A stretch of 22,819 bases of DNA from Conexibacter sp. (GCA_025964215.1 JAOPZG010000065.1:1-22819), one strand, 5' to 3'; numbered from the stretch's first letter, positions 14,201-22,782 are shown. Notes: a model not told the origin generated them from the sequence alone. Made by a program: numbers and translations.

Positions 14201-15840
14201 GTCTGGGAGCCCGCCGGCGTCGCCGGCAGCGCCACCTGCAGGCGCGTCCCCCGGCCCGCGGGGCTGAGGATCGCCAGCTCGCCATCGCGGGCCGCGACGC
14301 GGTCACTCAACCCGAGCAGACCCGAGCCGCGTCCCGGGTCGGCGCCCCCTATGCCGTCGTCTTGGATGACGATCGCGAGTGTCGAGCTCGTCGCGTCGAA
14401 CGTGATCTCGACCTCGGCCTCCTTGGCGCGCGCGTGCTTGACGACGTTCGTCAGCGCTTCGGCGACGATGAAGTAAGCGGTCGTCTCGACCTGCGCTTCG
14501 AACCGGGGCGTTGCCACGCGCGAATCGACCGGCAGCGGCAGGTCGGCAGTCAGCGACTCGATCGCGCTGCGCAACCCTCCGGTCCTGAGCGACGCCGGGA
14601 GGATCCCGTGCACCACATCGCGCAGCTCCGTGCTGGCGCGCTCTGCGTGACGCAAGGAGTCCTCCAACAAGGATCGCAGGCGACCATCCACATCGCCGAC
14701 CTCCGCCAGGGCCATCTTGAGCGTGAGCACCGTCTGCACCAGCCGCTGCTGGGCCCCGTCATGGACATCGCGCTGCAGGCGCAGGCGGGTCTCGTCGGCC
14801 GTGGCCACGACGCGGGCACGCGATGCCGTGAGCTGCGCGCGGCTCTCGGCGTTGCCGATCGAAACAGCAACCAGGTCGGCGAACTGGCTCAGCCGGCGCT
14901 CGGTCTCGGGAGGCAACGGGCGGTCACGTGATGTGGCCGTCAGTGCGCCCCAGATCTCCTCCCGCACGATGACGGGAGCGCCAACCACGGCCACCACACC
15001 CCATTCTCGCGCCATCGCACAGTCTCGAGCGACGGCGTCGTCGATCCGAGCCGGCCGTCGGGTATCGCGGACGAGGACGCTGATGTCGCCGTCTTCCAGG
15101 GGGTAGAGCTTGTCGCTCAGCGGCATGTCGGAGGTGGTCGCCAAGATCTGGCAGGTGTCCGGCCCGGCGAGGCGCAGCAGGAACACCTCCTCGCCATCGA
15201 CCAGTGCCGATGCTTCGATCGCCACAGCGGCGAACACCTCGACCGGATCGCCCGCACGGGCTGCGAGCTCGGCGACGCGGCGAAGCGCAGCCTGCTCGTC
15301 GAGCAGCGCGCGCAGTCTTCGCCGGGCCTGTGCGTCGGCGATCGCGGTGCCTGCGAGTTTGGCGAACCGCGTCAGGCTTTCTTCGACGCCGGCGGGCAGA
15401 GGACCGTTTCGGCCCGTTACGACCAGCGTCCCCCAGAGCCGGCCGCCGATCACGATCGGCGCAGCCGCGCTGGAGGCGAACCCCAGCGAGTAGGCGACTC
15501 GCGGCCAGTGGCCGGTGGCCTGGGAGAGGTCGTCCATACGGGCGGCCCGGCCCGTGCGCAGTACTCGCTGCGTTGCTCCTTGCCCGTCGCCGGGTTCGCG
15601 CATCCCCACTGCAAGACCCTCCGGGGCACCGCTCAGCGCCGCGATCTGTGTGCCCCCACCGGCCTCGAACCGCAGCAAGGTGGTGAACTCGACCCCGGTG
15701 AGCTGCGAGGCCTGAGCCACGACCTCGTCCAAGATCTCGTCCGGCGTCGCGTCGGACGCGACCAGGTCGGCGACGTGGCCGATCGCGTCCTGCTCTTCAG
15801 CGACCCGGTGGAGATCTCGACCCAGGTCGGCTTCAGTCAC
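14197..15840 (-). CDS. Cytosolic double-GAF NarL-type sensor histidine kinase
   Basis: GTG at 15840 (VTEADLGRDL) with AGGAC upstream gives 547 residues; the frame runs on to 15963, but those extra residues are Pro/Ser-rich and unlikely. Two GAF domains occupy about 21-170 and 185-335. The HisKA_3 dimerisation motif LQRDVHDGAQQRL carries the phospho-acceptor H360, and the HATPase_c has EALTNVVKHARA (N box) and DDGIGG followed by GSGLLGLSDRV (G boxes). No membrane span is present, so it senses an internal ligand, redox state or gas. NarL-type kinases normally pair with a LuxR/NarL response regulator, but none is adjacent. It converges on the glycosylase gene. Confidence 0.93.
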   Translation of the reverse strand: MTEADLGRDLHRVAEEQDAIGHVADLVASDATPDEILDEVVAQASQLTGVEFTTLLRFEAGGGTQIAALSGAPEGLAVGMREPGDGQGATQRVLRTGRAARMDDLSQATGHWPRVAYSLGFASSAAAPIVIGGRLWGTLVVTGRNGPLPAGVEESLTRFAKLAGTAIADAQARRRLRALLDEQAALRRVAELAARAGDPVEVFAAVAIEASALVDGEEVFLLRLAGPDTCQILATTSDMPLSDKLYPLEDGDISVLVRDTRRPARIDDAVARDCAMAREWGVVAVVGAPVIVREEIWGALTATSRDRPLPPETERRLSQFADLVAVSIGNAESRAQLTASRARVVATADETRLRLQRDVHDGAQQRLVQTVLTLKMALAEVGDVDGRLRSLLEDSLRHAERASTELRDVVHGILPASLRTGGLRSAIESLTADLPLPVDSRVATPRFEAQVETTAYFIVAEALTNVVKHARAKEAEVEITFDATSSTLAIVIQDDGIGGADPGRGSGLLGLSDRVAARDGELAILSPAGRGTRLQVALPATPAGSQT

Positions 15841-15983
15841 GGCGAGTCCTGGCCTTGCGGCGACCCCGGCAGAACTCGACGTGAGGGGCGGAGATGGCGC
15901 AGGCGAAGAGTGTTTCACCGCGCGGAGAGGCGAACAAGGGGGCGACCAGGTGTCCCGCCTCACCAGCCGCCGGCGGCGGGCGT

Positions 15984-17180
15984 CTACGGACGCACCTGCT
16001 GACCGCCGTCGATGACGAGGTTCGTACCCGTCACGTAGGAAGCGCGGCCCGAGACGAGATAGGCGACCGCCTCGGCGATGTCCTCGGGCACGCCGATCCG
16101 GCCGATCGGGATGCCGGCGTTGAGCGTATCGACGTCGATGCCGAACGCCGAAGCGAGGTCCTCCCTGGTCTTGTCGGCGCCCGGCGACTGCACCGACCCC
16201 GGCGTGATGGTGTTGACCCGGACCCCGGTCGGCGCGAGCTCGGTCGCAAGACCCTTGGAGTAGGCGATCAGCGCGGCCTTGGCCGCGCCGTAGTGCAGCA
16301 ACGGCGCCGGAACATCGAAGGCAGCCGTCGACGCGATGTTGATGATGACGCCGTCGCCCCGGTCGAGCATCTGCGGCAAGAGCGCGGTGTTCAGCCGCAC
16401 CGCCGCCAGGAAGTTGATGTCGATGGCGTCCTGCCAGTCCTCGGCGGGGATCGACAGCGATCCGTCGGGAAACGTCCGGGCGGCGCCGGCGTTGTTGATG
16501 ATGATGTCCACGCCGCCCATCGCTTCGATGGCCGCATCAGCGACGGACTGCGCGCCAACCGCGGTGCGCACGTCACCGGCCACATACCGGAGGCGCTCCG
16601 GCAGCTCGGACGGGGCGCTCCGGGCCGTGGTCAACACGTGCGCGCCTGCATCGAGCAACCGCTGGGCGATCCCCGCGCCGATGCCGCGCGAGCCACCGGT
16701 GAGCAGCACACGCCGTCCGTCGAGCTCGCGAGCGCCGTCGCCCGCGGCCCAGGCCCTGCTGACGGCCAACGTGTCTTCGTAGAGATGCAGCCGCACGATC
16801 TCCCCGCCGGCGGTCGTCAGGCGCAACGCCGCCGGCGTGTCGAATCTCCGTCCCGTGTCGCGGGCCACGTGGCTGAAGTTCGCAAGGATGATCGCCTCGG
16901 CGCCGTCGATCACCAGCTGCTCGACGCTGACGATGCTCGCGCCCGGCTCCAGGTGCGACCACAACGTCTGGAAGTACTCGACGATCTCGTCGCGGCGCGC
17001 CCGCCGGCCGGTCCAGGGCAGCTTCTCGTCGCCCGGCACCAGCCAATCGACCGTCGCCGAGAACAGCCGCGCGATCCCTTCGGCGTCTCCGGCACCCAGC
17101 CGCTCCACCAAGGCGCTGGCCAAGGAACGAGCGTCCCCGTCCGTGTCAGGGTCGGGTCGCAAGACGTGCGTGCTGTCCAT
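15984..17180 (-). CDS. SnoaL-like domain fused to a short-chain dehydrogenase/reductase
   Basis: ATG at 17180 with GAGGAAG upstream gives 398 residues. Residues 15-140 form a SnoaL-like/NTF2-fold domain (SLASALVERLGAGDAEGIAR, then WLVPGDEKLPWTGRRARRDE). An SDR follows: TGGSRGIG at 161-168 for NAD(P) binding, NNAG at 229-232, and the catalytic triad S284, Y297, K301 (IAST and HYGAAKAAL). The ending DGGQQVRP is typical of classical SDRs. It likely reduces or oxidises a small carbonyl or alcohol, with the NTF2-fold domain binding substrate or adding an isomerase or hydrolase step. It is divergent from the haloperoxidase-like hydrolase, and one copy of the recurrent motif lies 67 bp upstream. Confidence 0.92.
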   Translation of the reverse strand: MDSTHVLRPDPDTDGDARSLASALVERLGAGDAEGIARLFSATVDWLVPGDEKLPWTGRRARRDEIVEYFQTLWSHLEPGASIVSVEQLVIDGAEAIILANFSHVARDTGRRFDTPAALRLTTAGGEIVRLHLYEDTLAVSRAWAAGDGARELDGRRVLLTGGSRGIGAGIAQRLLDAGAHVLTTARSAPSELPERLRYVAGDVRTAVGAQSVADAAIEAMGGVDIIINNAGAARTFPDGSLSIPAEDWQDAIDINFLAAVRLNTALLPQMLDRGDGVIINIASTAAFDVPAPLLHYGAAKAALIAYSKGLATELAPTGVRVNTITPGSVQSPGADKTREDLASAFGIDVDTLNAGIPIGRIGVPEDIAEAVAYLVSGRASYVTGTNLVIDGGQQVRP

Positions 17181-17247
17181 GAGCTCTTCCTCGGTGTCGA
17201 TGCGTGAACGGTTCGGTCCACGGTGACCGGCAAGTGGCGCGCCGGCA

Positions 17248-17311
17248 TCGCGCATCCGTGCGGTCGTGCGACCGCTGGCTCGGTCTCGATCAACATCGCA
17301 TGGTCGCGCGA
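17248..17311. promoter_or_regulatory. Two oppositely oriented regulatory motifs between SDR and hydrolase genes
   Basis: The copy at 17248-17263 reads CCGCA-cggatg-CGCGA then TGC on the minus strand, facing the SDR. The copy at 17296-17311 reads TCGCA-tggtcg-CGCGA then TGC on the plus strand, facing the hydrolase. Each lies about 65-100 bp before its start codon. A separate perfect 16-bp palindrome (17260-17275, GCGGTCG-TG-CGACCGC) overlaps the first copy. Confidence 0.6.
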
Positions 17312-17397
17312 TGCCCCGAAGTCGCCTGACAGCGAATGTCGGCAGACCTTGTCGCCCCGCCCCCCGGCCCGGCGAAGTTCAACCGAAGGAGCACCTC

Positions 17398-18255
17398 ATG
17401 GGCATCGTCACCGTCGGCAGCGAGAACTCGGCCCCGATCGAGCTGTACTACGAGGACCAGGGCAGCGGTCCGGCGGTCGTGCTGTTGAGCGGTTGGCCGC
17501 TGGACAGCCGCTCCTGGGAGCCCCAGGTCCACCAGCTGCTGGAGGCCGGCCATCGTGTGATCGCCATCGACCGGCGCGGCTTCGGGCAGTCCAGCCACCC
17601 GCTCGGGGGTTACGACTTCGACACGCTCGCCGCCGACCTCGACAAGGTCCTGACCGAGATCGACGTCCACGAAGCGACGCTGGTCGGGTTCTCGCTGGGC
17701 ACGGGCGAGGTCGCGCGCTACATCGGCACGTACGGCACCAACCGCCTGAAGGCTTGTGTCTTCATCGAGAGCCTCGCGCCCTCCTTCGTCAAGTCCACTG
17801 ACAACCCCAACGGGGTCGACCAGGCCGGCGTGGACGGCGTCCGCGAGGCGATCCTCGCCGACCGGCCCGCGTGGCTGACCGGGCTCCTCGCCGACTTCCT
17901 CAACCTCGACGACTACCTCGGCCACCGCGTCAGCGAGGAGACCGTGCGCAGCCTCTGGGGCGCCGGAAACGATGCCTCGCCGTGGGCGACGTGGGCGTGT
18001 GTGGTCACGTGGCTCGACGACTTCGCCGAAGACATCGACCGCATCGACATCCCCACGCTGATCCTGCACGGGACCGCCGATCGGATCCTGTCCATCGACG
18101 GCCAGGGCCGGCGGCTGCACGCCGCCCTGCCTGATGCCAAGTACGTCGAGATCGAGGGCGGTCCGCACGTCATGTGCGTCACGCACGCCCCGGAGGTCAA
18201 CCGCGAGCTGTTGACCTTCCTGCGCGAGACCGCCGACGTGGTCGCCGCGGCCTGA
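17398..18255 (+). CDS. Haloperoxidase-like alpha/beta hydrolase
   Basis: ATG at 17398 with AAGGAG (17386-17391) gives 285 residues. It matches the cofactor-free haloperoxidase/perhydrolase and arylesterase group: GWPLDSRSW, DRRGFGQS, GYDFDTLAADLDKVL, the nucleophile elbow GFSLG (S99), D228 in HGTADRIL and H257 in GGPHVM. RYIGTYGTNRL and DNPNGVDQ are further family marks. The position usually occupied by His before the oxyanion glycine is Ser (LLSGWPL). Such enzymes hydrolyse esters or lactones and can make peracids; the true substrate is unknown. It is preceded by the recurrent motif and followed closely by an esterase gene with its own copy. Confidence 0.92.
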   Translation: MGIVTVGSENSAPIELYYEDQGSGPAVVLLSGWPLDSRSWEPQVHQLLEAGHRVIAIDRRGFGQSSHPLGGYDFDTLAADLDKVLTEIDVHEATLVGFSLGTGEVARYIGTYGTNRLKACVFIESLAPSFVKSTDNPNGVDQAGVDGVREAILADRPAWLTGLLADFLNLDDYLGHRVSEETVRSLWGAGNDASPWATWACVVTWLDDFAEDIDRIDIPTLILHGTADRILSIDGQGRRLHAALPDAKYVEIEGGPHVMCVTHAPEVNRELLTFLRETADVVAAA

Positions 18256-18257
18256 TC

Positions 18258-18273
18258 TCGCATGGGTGTGCGA
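18258..18273 (+). promoter_or_regulatory. Recurrent motif upstream of the esterase gene
   Basis: TCGCA-tgggtg-TGCGA, with perfect 5-bp arms, begins 3 bp after the hydrolase stop and ends 70 bp before the esterase ATG. With flanks, it reads ATCTCGCA...GTGTGCGATGG and differs from the copy at the right window edge at only three positions over 22 bases. Its presence suggests the esterase has its own regulated promoter. Confidence 0.65.
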
Positions 18274-18343
18274 TGGCCCTCTGCCACCGCTCCACAATCA
18301 TAGCTCTCATCAGTCGACTTCCTCTATCAAGGAGCACATCAGC

Positions 18344-19303
18344 ATGGCCGTTCAATCCCGCATCGTCCTCGAGCCGTCCGCGCAGGGCATCGTCGACGCC
18401 ACCGCCCTCCCGCCCTTCCTGTACGAGCTGACGCCCGCCGCGGCCCGGAAGGTGCTCGACGACCTGCAGGCCGACCCCGACGGCCTGCTCGCCATCGACG
18501 AGGAGTGGATCACCGTCCCTGCCGCTGTCGGCGACGTCCGCGTGCGCATCATCAAGCCCATCGACTGCTCCGAGCCGCTGCCCGTCATCGTGTACATGCA
18601 CGGCGGCGGCTGGATCCTCGGCAACGCCGGCACGCACGACCGGTTGGTCCGCGAGCTCGCCGTCGGCGCGCACGCGGCGCTGTTGTTCGTCGAATACCCC
18701 AACGCGCCGGAGGCGCGCTACCCCGTCGCCATCGAGCAGGGCTACGCGACCGCTCAGTGGGTGATCCGCGAAGGCGCGGCCAAGGGCCTGGACGCGACGC
18801 GGATGGCCGCCGTCGGCGAGTCGGTGGGGGGCAACATGGCCGCCGCGCTCACGCTCATGGCCAAGGAGCGTGGGGACGTCACCTTCATCCAGACCTCCAT
18901 GTACTACCCGGTCACCGACGCCGCGATGGACACCGACTCCTACGACGAGTTCGCCGTCGGCTACTACCTCTCGCGCAAGTCGATGGAGTGGTTCTGGGAC
19001 GCCTACCTGCCCGACGCGGCGCGGCGCTCGGAGATCACCGCCTCACCCAACCAGGCCACGATCGAACAGCTCGCCGGCCTCCCGCCGACGCTCGTGTTCG
19101 TCGACGAGGCCGACGTGCTGCGCGACGAGGGCGAGGCCTATGCCGCCAAGCTGCGGATGGCCGGCGTGCCGGTCACCACCGTGCGCTACGACGGCGTGGT
19201 CCACGACTTCATGTTGCTCAACGCCATGAGCGAGGCCAAGGCGACCCGCGCCGCCATCGCCCAGGCCACCGACGTCCTGCACAAGGCCTTCAGCACGTCC
19301 TGA
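18344..19303 (+). CDS. HSL-type (alpha/beta hydrolase_3) esterase
   Basis: ATG at 18344 with AAGGAG (18329-18334) gives 319 residues. Hormone-sensitive-lipase family marks are complete: oxyanion HGGGW (86-90), nucleophile elbow GESVGG (S160), D257 in DEADVLRDEG and H287 in GVVHDF. There is no signal peptide, so it should act in the cytoplasm on short acyl esters. A strong hairpin 25 bp after the stop ends the transcript. Common control with the preceding hydrolase and the SDR is suggested by the shared upstream motif, and the three may process the same substrate. Confidence 0.94.
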   Translation: MAVQSRIVLEPSAQGIVDATALPPFLYELTPAAARKVLDDLQADPDGLLAIDEEWITVPAAVGDVRVRIIKPIDCSEPLPVIVYMHGGGWILGNAGTHDRLVRELAVGAHAALLFVEYPNAPEARYPVAIEQGYATAQWVIREGAAKGLDATRMAAVGESVGGNMAAALTLMAKERGDVTFIQTSMYYPVTDAAMDTDSYDEFAVGYYLSRKSMEWFWDAYLPDAARRSEITASPNQATIEQLAGLPPTLVFVDEADVLRDEGEAYAAKLRMAGVPVTTVRYDGVVHDFMLLNAMSEAKATRAAIAQATDVLHKAFSTS

Positions 19304-19327
19304 GCCGAAGGCCGCAGCCCCGGCCCG

Positions 19328-19357
19328 GGGAGGGCTCCGCCGACACGGAGCCCTCCC
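19328..19357 (+). terminator. Strong hairpin terminator after the esterase
   Basis: GGGAGGGCTCCG (19328-19339) and CGGAGCCCTCCC (19346-19357) form a perfect 12-bp stem with a 6-base loop. There is no T-tract. Its position 25 bp after the esterase stop and before the next transcription unit makes terminator function likely. Confidence 0.8.
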
Positions 19358-19384
19358 GCCCACCCCGCGACAACGGATCTCCCC

Positions 19385-19870
19385 ATGCCCGACGTCCCAC
19401 GGACAGAGCGTCGCTCGGTCCGCTCCGCTGACCCCTCCCTCTCCCCCGAGGCCAACCGCCTGCTCACCGACGAGCTGCGTGCCATCGTCGGTAGCGACGA
19501 GGTCGAAGTGCCCGTCGACCGCGCCGACCCGGCCCACGCGACGCATGGCGTCCACTCGCCCTGGGTCGCCAACATCATCGACGCCCGGCTTGGCCCGGTC
19601 TTCACCGGACTCGCCGCGATCTGCGTCGCAGCGGTCGTCGCGCTGACGTGGAGCTCCTGGGTGATCCTGGTGCTGGCGCTGGCCATCCTCGTCGCGGCGA
19701 CGCTGCTCGCCCTGCGATCGCTCCTTTCACTGACCGACGAGGTCGAGCATCCCGATCCCGAGACGGCCGCGCTGCTGGAGGCCGAGGGCGTCGGCGATCC
19801 CGACCGCGTCCTCGAGGACCTCGTGCACGAGTTCCAGCCGCCCGTCCGCGACCTGCCCACCACCCGGTGA
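19385..19870 (+). CDS. Two-span membrane protein of unknown function
   Basis: ATG at 19385 gives 161 residues. Two hydrophobic segments at about 71-88 (PVFTGLAAICVAAVVALT) and 91-112 (WVILVLALAILVAATLLALR) form a hairpin with both ends probably cytoplasmic. A His-containing stretch HATHGVH (51-57) precedes the first span. The C-terminus is acidic (VEHPDPETAALLEAEG). I do not recognise a family. It is 9 bp before the LysR gene and heads a closely packed unit running to 22745. Confidence 0.8.
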   Translation: MPDVPRTERRSVRSADPSLSPEANRLLTDELRAIVGSDEVEVPVDRADPAHATHGVHSPWVANIIDARLGPVFTGLAAICVAAVVALTWSSWVILVLALAILVAATLLALRSLLSLTDEVEHPDPETAALLEAEGVGDPDRVLEDLVHEFQPPVRDLPTTR

Positions 19871-19879
19871 TCTGACCCC

Positions 19880-20821
19880 ATGGAACTCCGTCATCTGCGC
19901 TACTTCGTCGCCGTCGCCGAGGAACTGCACTTCCGCCGCGCAGCAGCGAAGCTCCACCTGGCCCAGCCCGCGCTCAGCGAGCAGGTGCGCAAGCTCGAGT
20001 TCGAACTCGGCGTGACGCTGCTCGACCGCTCGTCGCGCAGCGTGAAGCTCACCGAGGCGGGAGCCGTCCTGCTCGACGACGCCCGTCGCATCCTTCGCCA
20101 CTCCGAGGCCGCCGCGCACGCTGCGCGCACGGCCGGCAGCGTGTCCCGTCTCCGGCTCCGTGTCGGCTTCACCGCGCTGGGGATCCCGCTCCCGGTCCAT
20201 CAGATGCTCACCGGCCTGCGCCGTGTGCCGCGATCAGCGGACGTCCGGGTCGAGCTGGCGACCGACGATGCCCGCTCGCTGCTCGCCGACGTCCGCTCCG
20301 GCAGGCTCGACGCAGCGATCGTCCATCTGCCCGCCGCGACCGCGGGCCTGCGAGTGCTTGAGATCGGCCGCGACGCGGCGCTCGCCGCAACGCCGGCCGG
20401 TAGCGGCTCGGCGGCAGACCCCCTGACCGTCGAGGCGCTCGCCGGTGAGCGGCTGCTGCTCATGCGGCGCGTGGTGGATCCCGCCTTCTACGACGCGATA
20501 CTCGGCGGGTATCTCCAGCGCGAGATCGTGCACGCACCCGTCGACAGCAACGCGCCAACGGTCGAGCAGCTGCTCCTCGAGGTCGCCGCAGGCGCCGGCG
20601 TCGCCATCGTGCCGCAGGGCGTCGCCGACCGGATGACGATTCCGGGGGTCGTCCTGAGGCCTCTGACGGGATGGGCCCCGGCGCCGCCGATAGGGCTCGT
20701 CGTTCGCGACGAGACCCCTGGGCGAGCACTCGCGGCCGCCCTTACGACCCTGACCAGCGCCTCCGTCCGCGCCCCGCAACGCCCGGCGTTGGCCCTGGTC
20801 GGCGACGCGGTGCCCCGGTGA
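19880..20821 (+). CDS. LysR-family transcriptional regulator
   Basis: The 313-residue protein has a typical LysR N-terminus: MELRHLRYFVAVAEELHFRR, then a helix-turn-helix at about 18-40 (AAAKLHLAQPALSEQVRKLE), LLDRSSRSVKLTEAG, and a periplasmic-binding-like effector domain (about 90-300). It is not divergent from an obvious target as most LysR genes are; instead it is the second gene of a packed unit, and its stop overlaps the next start as GTGA. It is the only LysR in the window and a candidate, though unproven, reader of the recurrent motif. Confidence 0.95.
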   Translation: MELRHLRYFVAVAEELHFRRAAAKLHLAQPALSEQVRKLEFELGVTLLDRSSRSVKLTEAGAVLLDDARRILRHSEAAAHAARTAGSVSRLRLRVGFTALGIPLPVHQMLTGLRRVPRSADVRVELATDDARSLLADVRSGRLDAAIVHLPAATAGLRVLEIGRDAALAATPAGSGSAADPLTVEALAGERLLLMRRVVDPAFYDAILGGYLQREIVHAPVDSNAPTVEQLLLEVAAGAGVAIVPQGVADRMTIPGVVLRPLTGWAPAPPIGLVVRDETPGRALAAALTTLTSASVRAPQRPALALVGDAVPR

Positions 20822-21084
20822 CCGGCATGACGGCGTTCTCCGAGGGTCATCCCGACAGGCGTCGAACGCTGGGCACCCAACTGGAGTCCCATCGTCTGGA
20901 GCACCGCCTCCTGCGCCTCACCACCATCGTCGGGGCCCTTCACGCCCGGGCCGAGCGGCACCAGCTGGATCTCGGACGCTCCCCACGTCAGCTGCGAGCC
21001 GCGATCGCTGACTTCGAAGCCGAGCGGACCAGGACACGTGCCCGGCTCGCCGAGCTCGCCCCGCCGGAGGGCGTGACGCGATGA
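20818..21084 (+). CDS. Small helical protein, first of a paralogous pair
   Basis: GTG at 20818 overlaps the LysR stop (GTGA); ATG at 20827 is the alternative. It encodes about 88 mostly helical, charged residues. The C-terminal part ADFEAERTRTRARLAEL closely resembles THFEAERVETIRRMQEL of the next gene, and both have an RL-x5-L helix and a Pro-containing turn before it. No known family is recognised. Translational coupling to LysR upstream and to its paralogue downstream argues that it is real. Confidence 0.75.
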   Translation: MTGMTAFSEGHPDRRRTLGTQLESHRLEHRLLRLTTIVGALHARAERHQLDLGRSPRQLRAAIADFEAERTRTRARLAELAPPEGVTR

Positions 21085-21287
21085 ACACGTCCAGCGGTAC
21101 TGGTGCCCGACGTGGGCGACAGCAGCGTGCGGCGCGACTCGGAGCCGTGGTCCAGCGGCTGCAGGATTTGGCCGCGGAGCTTCGGAGCGCTGGCGCGCCG
21201 CTGCACCCACAGCTCGTGCACGCGCTCACGCACTTCGAAGCGGAGCGCGTGGAGACCATTCGGCGGATGCAGGAACTGAGCGACTGA
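21081..21287 (+). CDS. Small helical protein, second of a paralogous pair
   Basis: ATG at 21081 overlaps the previous stop (ATGA) and gives 68 residues: a basic N-terminus (GARRGRQQRAARLG), then two helices (VVQRLQDLAAELRSAG and HPQLVHALTHFEAERVETIR) with a turn between. It shares FEAERxxTxxRxxEL with the preceding protein. It ends 15 bp before the kinase gene. Possible roles are a two-helix adaptor for the kinase or the LysR regulator; this is inferred from position only. Confidence 0.75.
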   Translation: MNTSSGTGARRGRQQRAARLGAVVQRLQDLAAELRSAGAPLHPQLVHALTHFEAERVETIRRMQELSD

Positions 21288-21302
21288 GCAACCCCGTCTC
21301 AC

Positions 21303-22745
21303 TTGCCTCGCCTGCGTCCCGCCACGCCGATCACCGTCTTGTCACCAGACCCAATCACCGTTGCCGAGCTGGACGCCATCGATCTCTTCGCGGGGCTCGG
21401 CGCGGCCGAGCTCGCCGAATGGGCGCAGCGGGCCACGGTCCGAGAGGCGGCCGCCGGCGAGATCCTCGTCGAGCAGGGCGAGCACCCGCCCGGGCTGTTG
21501 CTTGTGCTCGACGGGGGCATCAACACGGTCAGGGTCGACAACAACGGCATCGAGCCCGTCGCACGCCACGAGCCCCCCACGTGGATGGGCGCCGTCGCGC
21601 TGCTGACGGGCACGGAGCTCCCGGTCCGGGCGCTGGCGGTGGCCGATTGCCGGGTCGCCCTCGTCGCGGCCTCGGACTTCCACGACCTCGTGCACTCGCA
21701 CCTCAGCGTCCACGACCGGATCATGCGGCGCATCGCTCCGGTCTACGCGCGTGTGACCCAGGTCGACGCCAACCGGGCGCGCCTCGCCGCGCTGGGCACA
21801 CTGGCCGCCGGATTGGCCCACGGGCTCAACAACCCCTCGGCCGCGGCGCAGCGTGCCGCCGCCGCCCTGACCGAGACCATGCGCGTCGGCGATGACGCGC
21901 TCACGAGGCTCCTGGGCATGGAGCTGACGCCGGCGGTCCTGCGGGAGATCGCTGGCCGCCGCACGCAGGCCACGGCCCGGGCGGACGCGGGCGTCACCCT
22001 CGGGGCGGTTGGCGCGGCCGACGCGGAGGACGCCCTGCTCGGGCTCCTAGAGGACCACGGCGTCGGGGAGGCGTGGACGATCGCCGAGCCCCTGGCGGCC
22101 GCCGGGCTGCAGCCGCCGTGGGTCGAGGGCATGGCCGAACTCGCCGGCCCGGCGACCGATCCGGTGCTGCGCTGGGTCGCGGCCGGACTGGCTGCGCGCC
22201 GCCTGTCCGCTGAGGTCGCGGAGGCCGCACGGAGCATGTCCGAGCTCGTGAACGCCATCAAGTCCTACGCCTTCCTTGACCGGGGCGCGCTTGTCGCGAT
22301 CGACCTCGAGCAAGCCCTTGACAGCGCAATCGCACTGGCCGGCCATCGGCTCGGCCGCCTGCGCATCCGACGGGAGTACGCCGAGGGCGTCCCGGCACTG
22401 ACCGGTCGCGGCTCGGCCCTCAGCCTCGTGTGGACCAACCTCATCGACAACGCCGTGGACGCGGCGGGCGACAGCGGGACGATTGCCGTCAGCACGCGAG
22501 CGGAGGGCGACACAGCGGTCGTCGAGATCACCGACGACGGCGCCGGCATCCCGCCCGCGATCAGCGATCGGATCTTCGACCCGTTCTTCACCACCAAGGC
22601 GGTCGGGCGGGGCGCAGGCCTGGGCCTTTCGGCGGCCCGAGCCATCGTCGCCGACCACCCCGGCGGCTCGCTGAGCGTCACCTCGCGGCCCGGTTGCACG
22701 ACGTTCCGGGTGAGCCTGCCCTACGGCACGTCGGCTGACGGCTGA
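21303..22745 (+). CDS. Histidine kinase with an N-terminal CRP-like (cNMP-binding fold) domain
   Basis: A TTG at 21303 gives 480 residues; no good Shine-Dalgarno is seen, so the start is uncertain, but the domain begins soon after (AELDAIDLFAGL). Residues 22-145 are a CRP/cNMP-binding fold (AAGEILVEQGEHPPGLLLVL and WMGAVALLTG then VRALAV). The phosphate-binding cassette has the Arg but Gly-Ala in place of Gly-Glu, so the ligand may not be a cyclic nucleotide. The H box is LAHGLNNPSAAA (H173) and the HATPase has WTNLIDNAVDA (N379, N383), DDGAGIPP and FDPFFTTK. About 200 residues separate H173 from the N box, longer than usual, with an unrecognised insert. No response regulator is adjacent. Confidence 0.9.
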   Translation: MPRLRPATPITVLSPDPITVAELDAIDLFAGLGAAELAEWAQRATVREAAAGEILVEQGEHPPGLLLVLDGGINTVRVDNNGIEPVARHEPPTWMGAVALLTGTELPVRALAVADCRVALVAASDFHDLVHSHLSVHDRIMRRIAPVYARVTQVDANRARLAALGTLAAGLAHGLNNPSAAAQRAAAALTETMRVGDDALTRLLGMELTPAVLREIAGRRTQATARADAGVTLGAVGAADAEDALLGLLEDHGVGEAWTIAEPLAAAGLQPPWVEGMAELAGPATDPVLRWVAAGLAARRLSAEVAEAARSMSELVNAIKSYAFLDRGALVAIDLEQALDSAIALAGHRLGRLRIRREYAEGVPALTGRGSALSLVWTNLIDNAVDAAGDSGTIAVSTRAEGDTAVVEITDDGAGIPPAISDRIFDPFFTTKAVGRGAGLGLSAARAIVADHPGGSLSVTSRPGCTTFRVSLPYGTSADG

Positions 22746-22782
22746 CGTGCCACGGGCCTCGGTCACGCCGCCACGCTCAATC

